Below, piece after piece: positions 28,479-39,269 of a stretch of 64,000 nucleotides of DNA. Positions within the stretch are counted from its first letter, which is position 1; each line of letters starts with the position of its first letter. A program made the translations under genes and the position numbers. Source of the stretch: Shinella sp. PSBB067 (lineage in GTDB: Bacteria; Pseudomonadota; Alphaproteobacteria; Rhizobiales; Rhizobiaceae); contig NZ_CP069303.1 of the NCBI RefSeq assembly GCF_016839145.1, forward strand, positions 992,001 to 1,056,000, written 5' to 3'. The notes beneath the pieces are model-generated. The model was given only the letters and a program-made list of their open reading frames with translations. It did not search any database and was not told the origin of the DNA.

Positions 28479-29705
28479 ATGAGCACTGGCACGGTCGAGG
28501 GTCTTGAACGGGAACTGTCGGCCGCGCGCCGCAACGTGTTCCTTCTCACATTCGCACAGGCGCTGCTCGCCTCCGCCGGCCCGATCGTGTTTTCCGTCGG
28601 CGGCCTTGCCGGCTACAACCTCCTCGGCCAGGACAAGTCGCTCGCGACCGCGCCTCTGACCGGTTTCAACATCGGCGTTGCGCTCGGCGCGGTGCTCGTC
28701 GCCATCGCCGCGCGCATGCTCGGCCGAACCTATGGCTTCGTCGTCGGTGCGCTCGTCGGGGCAGGGGGCGGCCTGCTTGCCGCCATCGCGCTCCTGCGCG
28801 GCGATTTCTGGCTCTTCGCCCTCGGTTTCGTGCTCGTCGGCATTTCCAGCGGCTTTGCGCAGAAGATCCGCTTCGCGGCCGCCGACGCCTCGCCCTCCTT
28901 CTACAAGCCGCGCGCCATTTCCTGGATTCTCGCCGGCGGCGTCATCTCGGCCGTCCTCGGCCCGCAAGTCGTCATCCTCACCAAGGACCTCTTCGAGCCG
29001 GTGCTCTTTGCCGGCGCCTTCGTCGCCCTCGTGCCGCTGTGCGGCGCGGCGATCGTGCTCTTCCTCTTCCTGCGCCTGCCCGACCACAAGGCGGCGGGCG
29101 CGGCCACCGGCCAGGCCGTGCGGCCGCTCCGGGAGATCGTGCTGACGCAACGCTTCCTGACGGGCATGGTCTGCGGCATCTCCTCCTATGCCCTGATGAC
29201 CTTCATGATGACCGGCGCGCCGCTCGCCATGGTCATCGGCTGCGGCTTCTCGCCCGAGCTCGCGACGCTCGGCATCCAGTGGCATGTGCTCGCCATGTTC
29301 GCGCCGAGCTTCGTCACGGGCATGCTGATCCAGCGCTTCGGCACGGAGAAGGTCGTGGCCGCGGGCCTCGTCATCCTCATGGCCTGCGCCGGCATCGCCC
29401 ATATGGGCATCGCGCTCTGGAACTTCTGGGGCGCGCTGATCCTGCTCGGCATCGGCTGGAACTTCGGCTTCATCGGCGCCACCGCCATCGTCGCCTCCAG
29501 CTACCGCCCGCACGAGGCCGACAAGGTCCAGGGCTTCCACGACATCATCCTGTTTGGCGCGGTGGCGCTCGCCTCGTTCTCCTCCGGCAAGGTGTTCAAC
29601 GCCTATGGCTGGCAGACGATCAACCTGGTGTTCTGGCCGATCACCGGCGTAAGCCTGGTGCTCGTCATCCTCCTGCTTTTGCGCTCGCGCCGCGCCGCTG
29701 CCTGA
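28479..29705 (+). CDS. MFS family transporter
   Basis: A 408-residue inner-membrane protein with 12 predicted helices, in two six-helix halves separated by a polar loop around LRLPDHKAAGAATGQAVRP. It is a major-facilitator protein with no motif that fixes its substrate. GAAGG and GGCGGA lie upstream of the ATG, 12 bp after nusB, so it may be co-transcribed with ribH-nusB. Confidence 0.9.
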   Translation: MSTGTVEGLERELSAARRNVFLLTFAQALLASAGPIVFSVGGLAGYNLLGQDKSLATAPLTGFNIGVALGAVLVAIAARMLGRTYGFVVGALVGAGGGLLAAIALLRGDFWLFALGFVLVGISSGFAQKIRFAAADASPSFYKPRAISWILAGGVISAVLGPQVVILTKDLFEPVLFAGAFVALVPLCGAAIVLFLFLRLPDHKAAGAATGQAVRPLREIVLTQRFLTGMVCGISSYALMTFMMTGAPLAMVIGCGFSPELATLGIQWHVLAMFAPSFVTGMLIQRFGTEKVVAAGLVILMACAGIAHMGIALWNFWGALILLGIGWNFGFIGATAIVASSYRPHEADKVQGFHDIILFGAVALASFSSGKVFNAYGWQTINLVFWPITGVSLVLVILLLLRSRRAAA

Positions 29706-29897
29706 GCCTCTTCGCCCGCCTGCGTCGAAAAATCCAGCACGCCGCACCGCTTACCGCGTTGCAGCGGCTTGACGCAACCGATTCGCAATCGCACTCTGGC
29801 CGCGCGCCGGCTCCCGGCTTGTGAGGAGGCAAACGGGGACGGGCGCATTCCGGCTGCAGGGAGAGGACCCGGCGGCCTTCAAGGAGGACAGAGCGAA

Positions 29898-32033
29898 ATG
29901 ACCATATTGTTGGGCGTTATCGCATGCGGGTTGCTCTCGGTGGTCTATGCCATCTGGGCGACGCGGTCGGTGCTTGCCGCCGATCAGGGGAATGCCCGCA
30001 TGCAGGAAATTGCAGGCTATATCCGGGAAGGGGCGCAGGCCTACCTCACCCGGCAGTACAAGACCATTGCCATCGTCGGGGTCGTCGTCTTCATCGGCAC
30101 CTGGCTTCTGCTTTCCGCAACGGCTGCCATCGGGTTCCTGATCGGCGCCGTCCTGTCGGGCGTCGCCGGCTTCATCGGCATGCATGTGTCCGTCCGCGCC
30201 AATGTGCGCACGGCGCAGGCCGCGTCCGTCAGCCTGTCCTCCGGCCTGGACATCGCCTTCAAGTCGGGCGCCATTACCGGCATGCTGGTGGCCGGCCTCG
30301 CGCTTCTCGGCGTCTCCATCTACTACTGGATACTGACCGGCGTTCTCGGCCAGGAACCGGCCTCGCGCGAGGTCATCGACGCGCTCGTCGCGCTCGGCTT
30401 CGGCGCTTCGCTGATCTCGATCTTCGCCCGTCTCGGCGGCGGCATCTTCACCAAGGGTGCGGACGTCGGCGGCGACCTCGTCGGCAAGGTCGAGGCCGGC
30501 ATTCCCGAGGACGATCCGCGCAACCCCGCGACCATCGCCGACAATGTGGGCGACAACGTGGGCGACTGCGCCGGCATGGCCGCCGACCTCTTCGAGACCT
30601 ATGCGGTGACCGTCGTCGCCACCATGGTCCTGGCGGCGATCTTCTTCGCCGGCACGCCGGTTCTCGCCAGCGCGATGATCTATCCGCTCGCCATCTGCGG
30701 CGCCTGCATCATCACCTCGATCGTCGGTTCGTTCTTCGTCAAGCTCGGCTCCAACGGCTCGATCATGGGCGCCCTCTACAAGGGCCTCATCGTCACGGGC
30801 GTGCTGTCGATCCTCGGCCTTGCGGCCGCGACGTCGCTCACCATCGGCTGGGGCAGCATCGGCACCGTCGCCGGCAAGGAGATCACCGGCACGAACCTCT
30901 TCATCTGCGGCCTTCTCGGCCTCGTGGTGACGGCCCTCATTGTCGTCATCACCGAGTACTACACGGGCACCAACAAGCGGCCGGTGAATTCCATCGCGCA
31001 GGCGTCGGTGACCGGCCACGGCACGAACGTCATCCAGGGCCTCGCCGTCTCGCTGGAATCGACGGCGCTGCCGGCGATCGTCATCGTCGGCGGCATCATC
31101 GCCACCTACCAGCTCGCCGGCCTCTTCGGCACCGGCATCGCCGTCACCGGCATGCTCGGCATCGCCGGCATGATCGTGGCGCTCGATGCCTTCGGCCCCG
31201 TCACCGACAATGCGGGCGGCATCGCCGAGATGTCGGGCCTCGATCCGGAGGTGCGCAAGTCCACCGACGCGCTCGATGCCGTCGGCAACACGACCAAGGC
31301 CGTCACCAAGGGCTATGCGATCGGTTCGGCCGGCCTCGGCGCGCTGGTGCTCTTCGCCGCCTATTCGAACGACCTCGCCTATTTCGCGGCGAACGGCGAC
31401 AAATATCCGTATTTCGCGGATATCGGCACGATCTCCTTCGATCTCTCCAACCCCTATGTGGTGGCCGGCCTCATCTTCGGCGGCCTCATTCCCTATCTCT
31501 TCGGCGGCATCGCGATGACCGCCGTCGGCCGGGCGGCAGGGTCGATCGTGGAAGAGGTGCGCCGGCAGTTCCGCGAGAAGCCGGGTATCATGGCGGGCAC
31601 CGAGCGGCCGGACTACGGCCGCGCCGTCGACATGCTGACCAAGGCGGCGATCCGCGAGATGATCGTGCCGTCGCTCCTGCCGGTGCTGGCGCCGCTCGTC
31701 GTCTATTTCGGCGTGCTGCTCATTTCCGGCTCGAAGGCCTCGGCCTTCGCGGCGCTCGGCGCCTCGTTGCTCGGCGTCATCGTCAACGGCCTGTTCGTGG
31801 CGATTTCCATGACATCGGGCGGCGGCGCGTGGGACAATGCCAAGAAGAGCTTCGAGGACGGCTTCGTCGACAAGGACGGCACGCGTCACCTCAAGGGCTC
31901 GGAAGCCCACAAGGCCTCCGTCACCGGCGACACCGTCGGCGATCCCTACAAGGACACGGCCGGCCCGGCGGTGAACCCGGCGATCAAGATCACCAATATC
32001 GTGGCCTTGCTGCTGCTCGCCGTTCTCGCCTGA
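29898..32033 (+). CDS. hppA: K+-independent membrane H+-translocating pyrophosphatase
   Basis: A proton-pumping inorganic pyrophosphatase that couples PPi hydrolysis to H+ export. The 711-residue protein has about 16 membrane helices and the PPi-binding signature [20 protein letters not shown] with [17 protein letters not shown], plus [10 protein letters not shown]. At the K+ specificity position the sequence is [10 protein letters not shown], with Lys instead of the Ala of K+-dependent enzymes. AAGGAGG lies 11 bp upstream of the ATG. A strong terminator follows. Confidence 0.97.
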   Translation: MTILLGVIACGLLSVVYAIWATRSVLAADQGNARMQEIAGYIREGAQAYLTRQYKTIAIVGVVVFIGTWLLLSATAAIGFLIGAVLSGVAGFIGMHVSVRANVRTAQAASVSLSSGLDIAFKSGAITGMLVAGLALLGVSIYYWILTGVLGQEPASREVIDALVALGFGASLISIFARLGGGIFTKGADVGGDLVGKVEAGIPEDDPRNPATIADNVGDNVGDCAGMAADLFETYAVTVVATMVLAAIFFAGTPVLASAMIYPLAICGACIITSIVGSFFVKLGSNGSIMGALYKGLIVTGVLSILGLAAATSLTIGWGSIGTVAGKEITGTNLFICGLLGLVVTALIVVITEYYTGTNKRPVNSIAQASVTGHGTNVIQGLAVSLESTALPAIVIVGGIIATYQLAGLFGTGIAVTGMLGIAGMIVALDAFGPVTDNAGGIAEMSGLDPEVRKSTDALDAVGNTTKAVTKGYAIGSAGLGALVLFAAYSNDLAYFAANGDKYPYFADIGTISFDLSNPYVVAGLIFGGLIPYLFGGIAMTAVGRAAGSIVEEVRRQFREKPGIMAGTERPDYGRAVDMLTKAAIREMIVPSLLPVLAPLVVYFGVLLISGSKASAFAALGASLLGVIVNGLFVAISMTSGGGAWDNAKKSFEDGFVDKDGTRHLKGSEAHKASVTGDTVGDPYKDTAGPAVNPAIKITNIVALLLLAVLA

Positions 32034-32052
32034 TCGAGGCACTGCCCAAACA

Positions 32053-32083
32053 AAAACCGCGGGGAGCGATCCCCGCGGTTTCT
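32053..32083. terminator. Terminator between hppA and bamE
   Basis: A perfect 12-bp stem (32054-32065 with 32070-32081) with a GCGA tetraloop. It sits between convergent genes with A/T runs on both sides, so it probably ends both transcripts. Confidence 0.9.
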
Positions 32084-32105
32084 TTATGGAAGGATGTGCG
32101 AACCG

Positions 32106-32573
32106 TCAGTTGTTGCTCATCAGGTTCTTCATGAGGTTGCCGGGGCTCGCGCCGCCGCGCAGCAACTGGCCGAGGAAGGTCGTCTCGGCGCCGCCCGTCG
32201 GCGTGACGCGGGCGATCATGTCGAAGACCTTGCCGTCCTGCAGCGTGTAGTGGGCGAGGCGCTCGACATTGCCGTCCTTGTCGAAATAGACGGCAAGGAC
32301 GCTCTGCTCGACGACCTTCGGCTTCATGAAGGCGGCCGCGCGCTTGCGCTTCTGCGAGATGTAGTAGAAGACCTCGTTGTCGAAGGTCGCGGTCGAGGAC
32401 GGCGTGCCGAGCGACAGCAGGACCTGCTCGCGCGACGAGCCGACCGGCGCCAGGGCCAGCGTCTCCTGGTCGACGACGTAACCCTGATAGAGAACCTCGC
32501 TGGGGCCCTGGCAGGCCGCGAGCACGGAAGCGGAGAGGGTGACGGCAACGGCGGCGTTACGCAACAGCTTCAT
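32106..32573 (-). CDS. bamE: Outer-membrane assembly lipoprotein BamE (SmpA/OmlA)
   Basis: BamE is a small lipoprotein of the BAM complex that inserts outer-membrane beta-barrels. The 155-residue protein has a lipoprotein signal (MKLLRNAAVAVTLSASVLAAC, Cys near residue 21) and the SmpA/OmlA domain: VGSSREQVLLSLGTPSSTA, VFYYISQ, and DKDGNVERLAHYTLQDGK. The start at 32573 gives a normal lipoprotein signal; the longer frame to 32633 does not. It is divergent from the CBP3-like gene. Confidence 0.92.
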   Translation of the reverse strand: MKLLRNAAVAVTLSASVLAACQGPSEVLYQGYVVDQETLALAPVGSSREQVLLSLGTPSSTATFDNEVFYYISQKRKRAAAFMKPKVVEQSVLAVYFDKDGNVERLAHYTLQDGKVFDMIARVTPTGGAETTFLGQLLRGGASPGNLMKNLMSNN

Positions 32574-32722
32574 ATTCGCAGAATCTCTCTTCACAACATC
32601 CCCGGGACTATGATGGCCGCGCAGCCATTGCAATTCATGCCTGCTTCGGTAAACCAGCTTCGACCGTCATGCAACATGACTTGCGACGGCACCATGGTTT
32701 GAATCAGGCAAAACTGGGCTTT

Positions 32723-33301
32723 ATGATGATTTTCGGCCTGTTCGGCAAAAAAAACGGCAACCGGCGCATCGTCGAAAAGCAGTACGCGATCCTGACGAAG
32801 GGCGCGCGCCATCCCTATCTCTATGAGAGCCTTGGTGTTCCCGATACCGTCATGGGCCGCTTCGAGATGCTCTCGGCGGTGCTGATCCTCTACTTCCGGC
32901 GCACGCGCGCAAGCGCCACGTCGGGCCAGGAGATCGCCCAGGAGATCGTCGATGCCTTCTTCGAGGATGTCGACCACTCGATTCGCGAGCTCGGCGTCGG
33001 CGATGTCGGCGTGCCCAGGCGCATGAAGAAATTCGCCGGCATGTTCTACGGCCGGCTGGAATCCTATGCCGCCGCGCTCGATGCCGGCGACCGCGCCGCG
33101 CTTGCCGAAGCGCTCCGCCGCAACATCCATCCGGCGGCGGGCCTTGAGACCCCCTCGATGGAGGGATTGGCCTACTATCTCTTCGCCGCCGAGAAGGCGA
33201 TGTGTGAGGCCGGTGAAGATGTGATCCGGGCCGGCATGCTCGACGTGATCGAGCCCGGCACCGAAGAAAACGCCGCCTGGGCGGCGAGGGACGTGCGATG
33301 A
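32723..33301 (+). CDS. Ubiquinol-cytochrome c chaperone (CBP3/UQCC1) family protein
   Basis: A 192-residue protein of the Ubiq_cyt_C_chap family, related to mitochondrial Cbp3/UQCC1, which helps cytochrome b synthesis and bc1 assembly. Conserved elements include ARHPYLYESLGVPDTVMGRFEM (read in two parts), RASATSGQEIAQEIVDAFFED and the GVGDVGVPRRMKKFAGMFYG segment. In bacteria its exact role is less studied. Paired ATGs at 32723 and 32726 are near-equivalent starts. The stop overlaps the DUF177 ATG by 4 bp. Confidence 0.9.
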   Translation: MMIFGLFGKKNGNRRIVEKQYAILTKGARHPYLYESLGVPDTVMGRFEMLSAVLILYFRRTRASATSGQEIAQEIVDAFFEDVDHSIRELGVGDVGVPRRMKKFAGMFYGRLESYAAALDAGDRAALAEALRRNIHPAAGLETPSMEGLAYYLFAAEKAMCEAGEDVIRAGMLDVIEPGTEENAAWAARDVR

Positions 33302-33852
33302 GAAAAGACGACGACACGCCATTTTCCTATCCGGTCAAGGTGGGCCATATCTCGGCCAATCCGGTCGAGGTGACGATCAGCGCCGACCCCGGCGAGCGGG
33401 CGGGACTTGCCGCGCTGTGGTCGGTGCTGGAGGTGAAGGCGCTCTCGGCGACCTTCCAGATCCTGCGCTGGAAGCGAGACGGCGTGCGCCTCAAGGGGCG
33501 GGTGACGGCGGACATCGTGCAGGCCTGCGTGGTGACGCTCGATCCGGTCGAATCCCATATCGACGAGCCGGTCGAGGTCGTCTTCGTGCCGGAAGGCTCC
33601 AAGCTGGCACGGCTTCCGGTCTCCACCGAAACCGGCGAGATGCTGCTCGACCCCGATGGCCCCGATGCGCCGGAGGTCTTCACGGGCGACACCATCGATG
33701 CCGGCGTGGTGGCCGCCGAACATGTGGCGCTCGCCATCGATCCCTATCCGCGCAAGGCCGACGTCGACTTCTCCGGCCACATCGAAAGCACCGACCAGGA
33801 CGATCGCAAACCCTCGCCCTTCGCCGTTCTGAAGGACTGGAAAAAAGACTGA
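33298..33852 (+). CDS. DUF177 (YceD-like) protein
   Basis: A 184-residue cytoplasmic protein of the DUF177/YceD family, which is implicated in 23S rRNA accumulation in E. coli and plants. The signature is ADIVQACVVTLDPVESHIDEPVEV (shown in part) with the family cysteine in QACVVTLDP. In many bacteria yceD precedes rpmF; here plsX follows at 143 bp, the alphaproteobacterial order. It overlaps the upstream CBP3-like gene by ATGA. Confidence 0.9.
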   Translation: MRKDDDTPFSYPVKVGHISANPVEVTISADPGERAGLAALWSVLEVKALSATFQILRWKRDGVRLKGRVTADIVQACVVTLDPVESHIDEPVEVVFVPEGSKLARLPVSTETGEMLLDPDGPDAPEVFTGDTIDAGVVAAEHVALAIDPYPRKADVDFSGHIESTDQDDRKPSPFAVLKDWKKD

Positions 33853-33995
33853 ACGGCTTATTGAGCGTCCGATAATTCAGTTGTGCCCCCGGCGAAAAGC
33901 GGTATTTTGGCCGAATTCCGCCGCGGAGGCCCCTTCGCCCGTGGAAACAAGAATCAAGGCCAGCAACCAAGGCCAGGAACTAAGGCAAGACTCGC

Positions 33996-35051
33996 GTGGT
34001 CAGAATTTCCGTCGATGTCATGGGTGGCGATTTCGGTCCGAAGGTCGCCATTCCCGGCGTAGCCAAGGCTCTCGATCGTCATCCCGAAATCCGCTTCGTC
34101 CTCTATGGCAATGCCGCCGAATGCGATCCGCTGCTGGCGCAATATCCCAAACTGAAGGCTGCCAGCACCTTCCACCATTGCGACGTCTCCGTCGCCATGG
34201 ACGAGAAGCCGAGCCAGGCGCTGCGCCGCGGCCGCGGCAAGTCCTCCATGTGGCAGGCGATCGACGCGGTGGCCAAGGGCGAGGCCGATGTCGCGGTTTC
34301 CGCCGGCAATACCGGCGCGCTGATGGCCATGTCGAAGTTCTGCCTGCGCATGATGTCCAATATCGAGCGCCCCGCCATCGCCGGCATCTGGCCGACGCTG
34401 AAGGGCGAGAGCATCGTGCTCGACATCGGCGCGACGATCGGCGCGGATGCCGGCCAGCTCTTCGACTTCGCGCTGATGGGCGGCGCCATGGCGCGCGCCC
34501 TCTTCGAGATCGACAGGCCGACGGTGGGCCTGCTCAATGTCGGCGTCGAGGAGATCAAGGGCCAGGAGGAGGTCAAGGCCGCCGGCCAGCTCATCCGCGA
34601 GGCCAATTTCGACACGATTGAATATTACGGCTTCGTGGAAGGCGACGATATCGGTCGCGGCACGGTGGACGTGGTGGTCACGGAAGGTTTTGCCGGCAAT
34701 ATCGCCTTGAAGGCGGCGGAAGGTACGGCGCGCCAGATCGCCGAGTACCTGCGCGCCGCCATGTCGCGCACATGGCTCGCCAAGCTCGGCTATATCCTCG
34801 CCAAGAGCGCCTTCGACCGCGTGCGCGAGAAGATGGACCCGCGCAAGGTCAATGGCGGCGTGTTCCTCGGCCTCAACGGAATCGTCATCAAGAGCCATGG
34901 CGGCACGGATGCCGAGGGCTTCGCCGCGGCGGTGGATGTCGGCTACGACATGGTCCGCAACGGCCTCAGGGACAAGATCGAAAGAGATTTGCAGAAGTAT
35001 CACGCAGGCCGGCCTGTCGAGGGCGTCCAGAGCGTGGGCGACGAGGTATAG
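33996..35051 (+). CDS. plsX: Phosphate acyltransferase PlsX
   Basis: PlsX converts acyl-ACP to acyl-phosphate, feeding PlsY in phospholipid synthesis. The 351-residue protein has the family start [14 protein letters not shown], the conserved [10 protein letters not shown] and [20 protein letters not shown] segments. The start is GTG at 33996 with AAGG upstream. fabH starts 1 bp after the stop, the usual plsX-fabH operon. Confidence 0.96.
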   Translation: MVRISVDVMGGDFGPKVAIPGVAKALDRHPEIRFVLYGNAAECDPLLAQYPKLKAASTFHHCDVSVAMDEKPSQALRRGRGKSSMWQAIDAVAKGEADVAVSAGNTGALMAMSKFCLRMMSNIERPAIAGIWPTLKGESIVLDIGATIGADAGQLFDFALMGGAMARALFEIDRPTVGLLNVGVEEIKGQEEVKAAGQLIREANFDTIEYYGFVEGDDIGRGTVDVVVTEGFAGNIALKAAEGTARQIAEYLRAAMSRTWLAKLGYILAKSAFDRVREKMDPRKVNGGVFLGLNGIVIKSHGGTDAEGFAAAVDVGYDMVRNGLRDKIERDLQKYHAGRPVEGVQSVGDEV

Positions 35052-35052
35052 A

Positions 35053-36024
35053 ATGATTCGTTCAGTGGTCCGGGGCTTCGGGACGGCGCTTCCCAAACGG
35101 GTGCTCACCAATGCCGAGCTGGAAAGCATGGTCGACACGTCCGACGATTGGATCGTGCAGCGCACCGGCATCCGCCAGCGCTACATCGCCGGCGAGGGCG
35201 AGACGACCGCCTCGCTCGGCGAGGGGGCTGCCCGTGCCGCGCTGGAAAATGCGGGCCTCACCGCCGCCGACATCGACGTCATCATCGTCGCGACCTCGAC
35301 GCCCGACAACACCTTCCCGGCCACCGCCGTGAACATCCAGAACCGCCTCGGCATGCATCACGGCTTCGCCTTCGACGTGCAGGCGGTCTGTTCGGGCTTC
35401 GTCTATGCGGTGACGACGGCGGATGCCTATATCCGCGGCGGCCTTGCAAGGCGCGTCCTCGTCATCGGCGCCGAGACCTTCTCGCGCATCCTCGACTGGA
35501 CCGACCGAACGACCTGCGTGCTCTTCGGCGACGGCGCCGGCGCCATCGTGCTGGAGGCGCAGGACGGGGCAGGGACCAATGCGGACCGCGGCGTCCTGTC
35601 GGCGCAGCTTCGTTCCGACGGCGCCCATCGCGACAAGCTCTATGTCGACGGCGGCCCGTCGACCACCGGCACGGTCGGCCATCTGCGCATGGAGGGCCGC
35701 GAGGTCTTCAAGCACGCGGTCGGCATGATCACCGACGTGATCGTCTCGGCCTTCGACGCCACCGGCTTCACGGCCGACGACGTCGACTGGCTGGTGCCGC
35801 ACCAGGCCAACAAGCGCATCATCGACGGCTCGGCCAGGAAGCTCGGCATCCCCCTGGAAAAGGTCGTCGTGACAGTGGATCTGCACGGCAACACCTCGGC
35901 GGCCTCGATCCCGCTGGCGCTCGCCGCGGCGGCCAGCGACGGACGCATCAAGCAGGGCGACCTCGTGCTTCTGGAGGCCATGGGCGGCGGTTTCACCTGG
36001 GGTGCGGTGCTGCTGCGCTGGTAA
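35053..36024 (+). CDS. fabH: Beta-ketoacyl-ACP synthase III
   Basis: FabH starts fatty-acid synthesis by condensing acetyl-CoA with malonyl-ACP. The 323-residue thiolase-fold enzyme has the full Cys-His-Asn triad: [11 protein letters not shown] near residue 113, VPHQANKRI near 250 and [14 protein letters not shown] near 280. It opens with TGIRQRYIA. It is coupled to plsX and followed by ihfA, an order conserved in Rhizobiales. Confidence 0.96.
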   Translation: MIRSVVRGFGTALPKRVLTNAELESMVDTSDDWIVQRTGIRQRYIAGEGETTASLGEGAARAALENAGLTAADIDVIIVATSTPDNTFPATAVNIQNRLGMHHGFAFDVQAVCSGFVYAVTTADAYIRGGLARRVLVIGAETFSRILDWTDRTTCVLFGDGAGAIVLEAQDGAGTNADRGVLSAQLRSDGAHRDKLYVDGGPSTTGTVGHLRMEGREVFKHAVGMITDVIVSAFDATGFTADDVDWLVPHQANKRIIDGSARKLGIPLEKVVVTVDLHGNTSAASIPLALAAAASDGRIKQGDLVLLEAMGGGFTWGAVLLRW

Positions 36025-36123
36025 CGGAGCGCCGGACTGCGGGGCCGCTTGACCCGAGGGGGCAAGGACAATACTCTTCCGCGACTTAACCATGCGCTTT
36101 CAATAGGAAATCGGTGAGGAACG

Positions 36124-36462
36124 ATGAGCGGCAAGACGGTGACACGCGCAGATTTGGCCGAATCGGTTTTCCGGAAGGTCGGGCTTTCCCGAACCGAATC
36201 CGCGGAGCTCGTCGAAACCGTGATCGACGAGATCTGCAACGCCATCGTGCGGGGAGAGAGCGTGAAGCTCTCCTCCTTCGCGACCTTCCAGGTGCGCGAC
36301 AAGAACGAGCGCATCGGCCGCAACCCGAAGACCGGGGAGGAAGTGCCGATCTCGCCGCGCCGCGTGATGACCTTCAAGGCCTCGAACGTGCTCAAGCAGC
36401 GGGTGCTGAAGGCGCATCTCGCGCGCAAGGCGAAGCTGAAGCCGGCTTCGCCCGCATCCTGA
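36124..36462 (+). CDS. ihfA: Integration host factor subunit alpha
   Basis: IhfA forms a heterodimer with IhfB that bends DNA sharply in replication, recombination and sigma54-type regulation. The 112-residue protein has the HU/IHF fold with [20 protein letters not shown] at the start and the DNA-binding arm [20 protein letters not shown], where Asn-Pro is the intercalating proline site, ending [14 protein letters not shown]. The C-terminal extension after residue 98 is basic. Confidence 0.96.
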   Translation: MSGKTVTRADLAESVFRKVGLSRTESAELVETVIDEICNAIVRGESVKLSSFATFQVRDKNERIGRNPKTGEEVPISPRRVMTFKASNVLKQRVLKAHLARKAKLKPASPAS

Positions 36463-36591
36463 CCGGTTTTACCGCTTATTGTCGGACAGCAGCGATTTGA
36501 AACTTGAATATCGACCGGCAACCCGCTGAAATGAATACGATTCGGCTGCACAAGCATCGTGCTGCTGCCGTGAGCTTTCATCGAGGGTAGA

Positions 36592-37122
36592 ATGGACAAG
36601 AGTCCGGACGCTTTCCGCACCATCAGCGAGGTCGCCGACGACCTCGACCTGCCCCAGCATGTGCTGCGTTTCTGGGAAACGCGCTTCACCCAGATCAAGC
36701 CGATGAAGCGCGGCGGCGGCCGGCGCTACTATCGCCCCGAGGACGTCGATCTCCTCAAGGGCATCCGCCATCTGCTCTACGACCATGGCTATACGATCAA
36801 GGGCGTGCAGAAGCTGCTCAAGGTCAACGGCAACAAGTTCGTCGCCGCCATTGCCAGCGGCGATCTTGCGACCGTCGAGGCGCTGGCGGCCGCCAGCCAC
36901 GAGGAGCCGCCCCCGCCGAAGGCCGGCAGCGACGAGGACCAGATCGTCGGCCGCGCCAAGGCGCCCGCCAGCCGCCGCTTCTTCTCCTTCGGCGGCGGCG
37001 GCGACGAGCCGCCGGAAATCTCCATCGGCAAGACGAGCGTCGGCAAGGAAGATCGCGCCCTCCTGCAGGAGGCGCTCTACGATCTCCTGGAATGCAAGCG
37101 CCTGCTCGACCAGGTTCGCTGA
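36592..37122 (+). CDS. MerR family transcriptional regulator
   Basis: A 176-residue MerR-like regulator. The N-terminal winged helix reads [21 protein letters not shown] and then [21 protein letters not shown], the typical MerR helix-turn-helix. The rest is a Gly/Pro-rich linker and a short helical tail ([20 protein letters not shown]) with no sensor cysteine cluster. The location after ihfA is conserved in alphaproteobacteria. Target genes are unknown. Confidence 0.9.
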   Translation: MDKSPDAFRTISEVADDLDLPQHVLRFWETRFTQIKPMKRGGGRRYYRPEDVDLLKGIRHLLYDHGYTIKGVQKLLKVNGNKFVAAIASGDLATVEALAAASHEEPPPPKAGSDEDQIVGRAKAPASRRFFSFGGGGDEPPEISIGKTSVGKEDRALLQEALYDLLECKRLLDQVR

Positions 37123-37501
37123 TCCGAAAAGAAAAAGCCCCGCACTGTGGCGGGGCAAAACAGGCGTCACGCTTGGCTCCGTGACGCGGGGGAGTGCTCA
37201 CAAATGACAAGCGAGCCATGACACTCTACGACTTTCGTCTAAGGCCCGGGAAGGTCTGATTCGGCGAATCCGGTACGGTTGCCAAAAGAATTCGGCCGCG
37301 GGGGCGAAAGCGCGGCGGTTCGGGCAGTCCGGGAGTGAAGCGCCGCCGGCCTTGGCTGGCGGCACAGGCCCGTAGCCTCCGCTTGCGATGCAAACGCTCC
37401 TCGCCGGCGAGGCCCGCGAGACGAAAATGTCCCGATTTGTCGTCCACGCCGTTTTTTGGGCTTGCGTCCAAATCCCCGAGAATATAGAGGTTTGCGCGGT
37501 C
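37123..37501 (+). other. Intergenic region between merR and tRNA-Pro
   Basis: This 379-bp gap has a GC-rich hairpin at 37137-37156 (GCCCCGC/GCGGGGC, loop ACTGTG). Its T tract lies on the minus side, so it is not a classical terminator for merR. The rest shows no gene; a minus-strand open frame here is antisense to the tRNA. A likely tRNA promoter lies at its end. Confidence 0.5.
37462..37488 (+). promoter_or_regulatory. Likely sigma70 promoter of tRNA-Pro
   Basis: TTGCGT (37462-37467) and TATAGA (37483-37488) are 15 bp apart, with the tRNA 13 bp downstream. Spacing is short by 2 bp; CTTGCG with 16 bp is an equivalent reading. Confidence 0.4.
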
Positions 37502-37578
<77 letters not shown>

Positions 37579-37693
37579 ATCTCTCCCTCCTCGCTGACAG
37601 CAGCACATCTTCCCGTGGAACTTTACGTTTCCTTGCGCGTTAGTGTGCGCCGGCTGTTGCGCCGGCGTTATCTGGAGCTTGAGGAGATTTCGC

Positions 37694-37945
37694 ATGGAAG
37701 ACGCAGGTATCGGCTGGATCGCGGCCATCATCATCGGCGGTGTCGCCGGCTGGCTCGCCGAAATGTTCATGAAGAGCAACATGGGCATGCTGATGAACAT
37801 CGTGCTCGGCATCGTCGGCGCGGCCGTCGCCAATATCCTCCTGGGCCTGATCGGCGTCTCGCTCGGTGGCTGGCTCGGCTATCTCGTCGCCGGCTTCATC
37901 GGCGCCTGCATCCTCATAGCGCTGGCGCGGGCGATCAGACGCTAG
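37694..37945 (+). CDS. GlsB/YeaQ/YmgE family stress-response membrane protein
   Basis: An 83-residue membrane protein of the transglycosylase-associated/GlsB family. It has three hydrophobic helices with the hallmark GGVAGWLAEMFMKSNMGMLM and NIVLGIVGAAVANILLG segments. Family members are induced by general stress; the molecular role is unknown. GAGGAG lies upstream of the ATG at 37694. A weak terminator follows at 37967. Confidence 0.88.
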   Translation: MEDAGIGWIAAIIIGGVAGWLAEMFMKSNMGMLMNIVLGIVGAAVANILLGLIGVSLGGWLGYLVAGFIGACILIALARAIRR

Positions 37946-37966
37946 AGCCGTCCCGGAGCTTTTTCC

Positions 37967-38000
37967 AAAAGCCGTCTTTCCGCAAGGAGAGGCGGCTTTT
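37967..38000 (+). terminator. Terminator after the GlsB-like gene
   Basis: AAAAGCCG (37967-37974) pairs with CGGCTTTT (37993-38000). The interior is loosely paired. It may also serve the convergent polysaccharide polymerase gene. Confidence 0.65.
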
Positions 38001-38021
38001 CGCATGGAGCCGCTAAAGCGA

Positions 38022-39269
38022 TCAGGCGAGGGTGGTGCCCGAAGCGATCCGCCGGTTATGGCGCCGTTCCAGCGCCAGGCATCCCCATACCACCCCGAGC
38101 AGCAGGTAGAAGTGACGCCAGTGATCGGTGTCGATGACGAAGCCGATCGCGCTGTGCCCGAGGAGGGTGATGAAGGCGATCATCAGGAAGGGTTGCCACG
38201 GCCGGTCGCGCAGCAGCACCCTGAAGCCGGCCGAAAGCGTCCATGCCATGAGCGTCAGGTAGGTGGCGAAACCCAGCCAGCCGTAAGTGGTCAGCGATTT
38301 CAGGTAGATGTTGTGCTCGTCCTCCGGAAACATCTTGCTGAACATCATCGGGCCGATGCCGAGCGGCTTTTCCATGGCCATCAGGAAGCCGATGCGGTGG
38401 CGCTCGAAGCGGCCGAGATGCCCGCCGTCATATTCCTGCACGAGCTGCGTTCGGCTGGAGAAGAGGTTCGCGACCTTGTCGAATTGCAGCGCGGCGACCA
38501 GCGCGAGGATCATCAGGCCCGCGGCCGAAAGGCTGAGGATGAGGATCTTCAGCCGGAAGGCACCGGTACGCTCCTTCAGCAACATGACGAAGACCAGCGC
38601 CACCACGCCGAAGAGGTAGAGCCCCCAGGCCGCGCGCGAGAAGGAAAGGAAGAGGCCGAGCGCCAGGGTCAGGACGCCGACCACCTTCAGCGGCGCGCCG
38701 AGGATGCGGCCGGAAAGCAGGCCGTGCATCAGGTAGAGCGACGGCGCGACGAGGAAGGGGCCGAAGACGTTGGGATCCTGGAAGGCGCCCTTGGCGCGGT
38801 CGTAGAGCGTGAAGGCCTCTGCGCCGGGAAAGGCGTGGAAATAACCGAGGATGCCGAGGATCGAGGTGATGAGCGCGCCCGCCACCCAGGCGCGGAAGAT
38901 GAGCTCCAGCCGCGCCGGGCGTGCCTCCACGATGGCGGCGAAGAAGACGCTGGAAAGGGCGAGGAACAGCGAGACGGCCATGTACATCGGGCCGCTGGAA
39001 AGGTCGTCCATCACCGTCAGCGAGAGCATGCCGCCGACATTGAAGAGCACGACCAGCACCAGGAGCGGCGCGATGCCGCGCGAGATGCGCAGGCCCACCA
39101 CCGCCCAGAGGCCGATGAGGCCTGCCATGAACACCTCGTAGGGCGCCGGCTCGCTGATGACGAAGCCCGACAGGAAGACGCCCGTCGTCACCAGCATGGA
39201 GCCGACGATGCCGACAGCCGCAAGCTGCGGCCGGAAGGGCGGGGCGTGGGTGAGGGCCGCGTCGCTCAA
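38022..39269 (-). CDS. O-antigen ligase/polymerase (Wzy-like) membrane protein
   Basis: A 415-residue inner-membrane protein with about 11-12 helices and a large periplasmic loop (from QFDKVANLFSSRTQLVQEYD to SKMFPEDEHNIYLKSLTTYG), the Wzy_C/O-antigen-ligase layout. It would polymerise or ligate undecaprenyl-linked repeat units of an exopolysaccharide. The start appears to be TTG at 39269, overlapping the stop of the upstream glycosylphosphotransferase (TTGA), so the two are coupled. It is the last gene of the minus-strand polysaccharide operon. Confidence 0.85.
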   Translation of the reverse strand: MSDAALTHAPPFRPQLAAVGIVGSMLVTTGVFLSGFVISEPAPYEVFMAGLIGLWAVVGLRISRGIAPLLVLVVLFNVGGMLSLTVMDDLSSGPMYMAVSLFLALSSVFFAAIVEARPARLELIFRAWVAGALITSILGILGYFHAFPGAEAFTLYDRAKGAFQDPNVFGPFLVAPSLYLMHGLLSGRILGAPLKVVGVLTLALGLFLSFSRAAWGLYLFGVVALVFVMLLKERTGAFRLKILILSLSAAGLMILALVAALQFDKVANLFSSRTQLVQEYDGGHLGRFERHRIGFLMAMEKPLGIGPMMFSKMFPEDEHNIYLKSLTTYGWLGFATYLTLMAWTLSAGFRVLLRDRPWQPFLMIAFITLLGHSAIGFVIDTDHWRHFYLLLGVVWGCLALERRHNRRIASGTTLA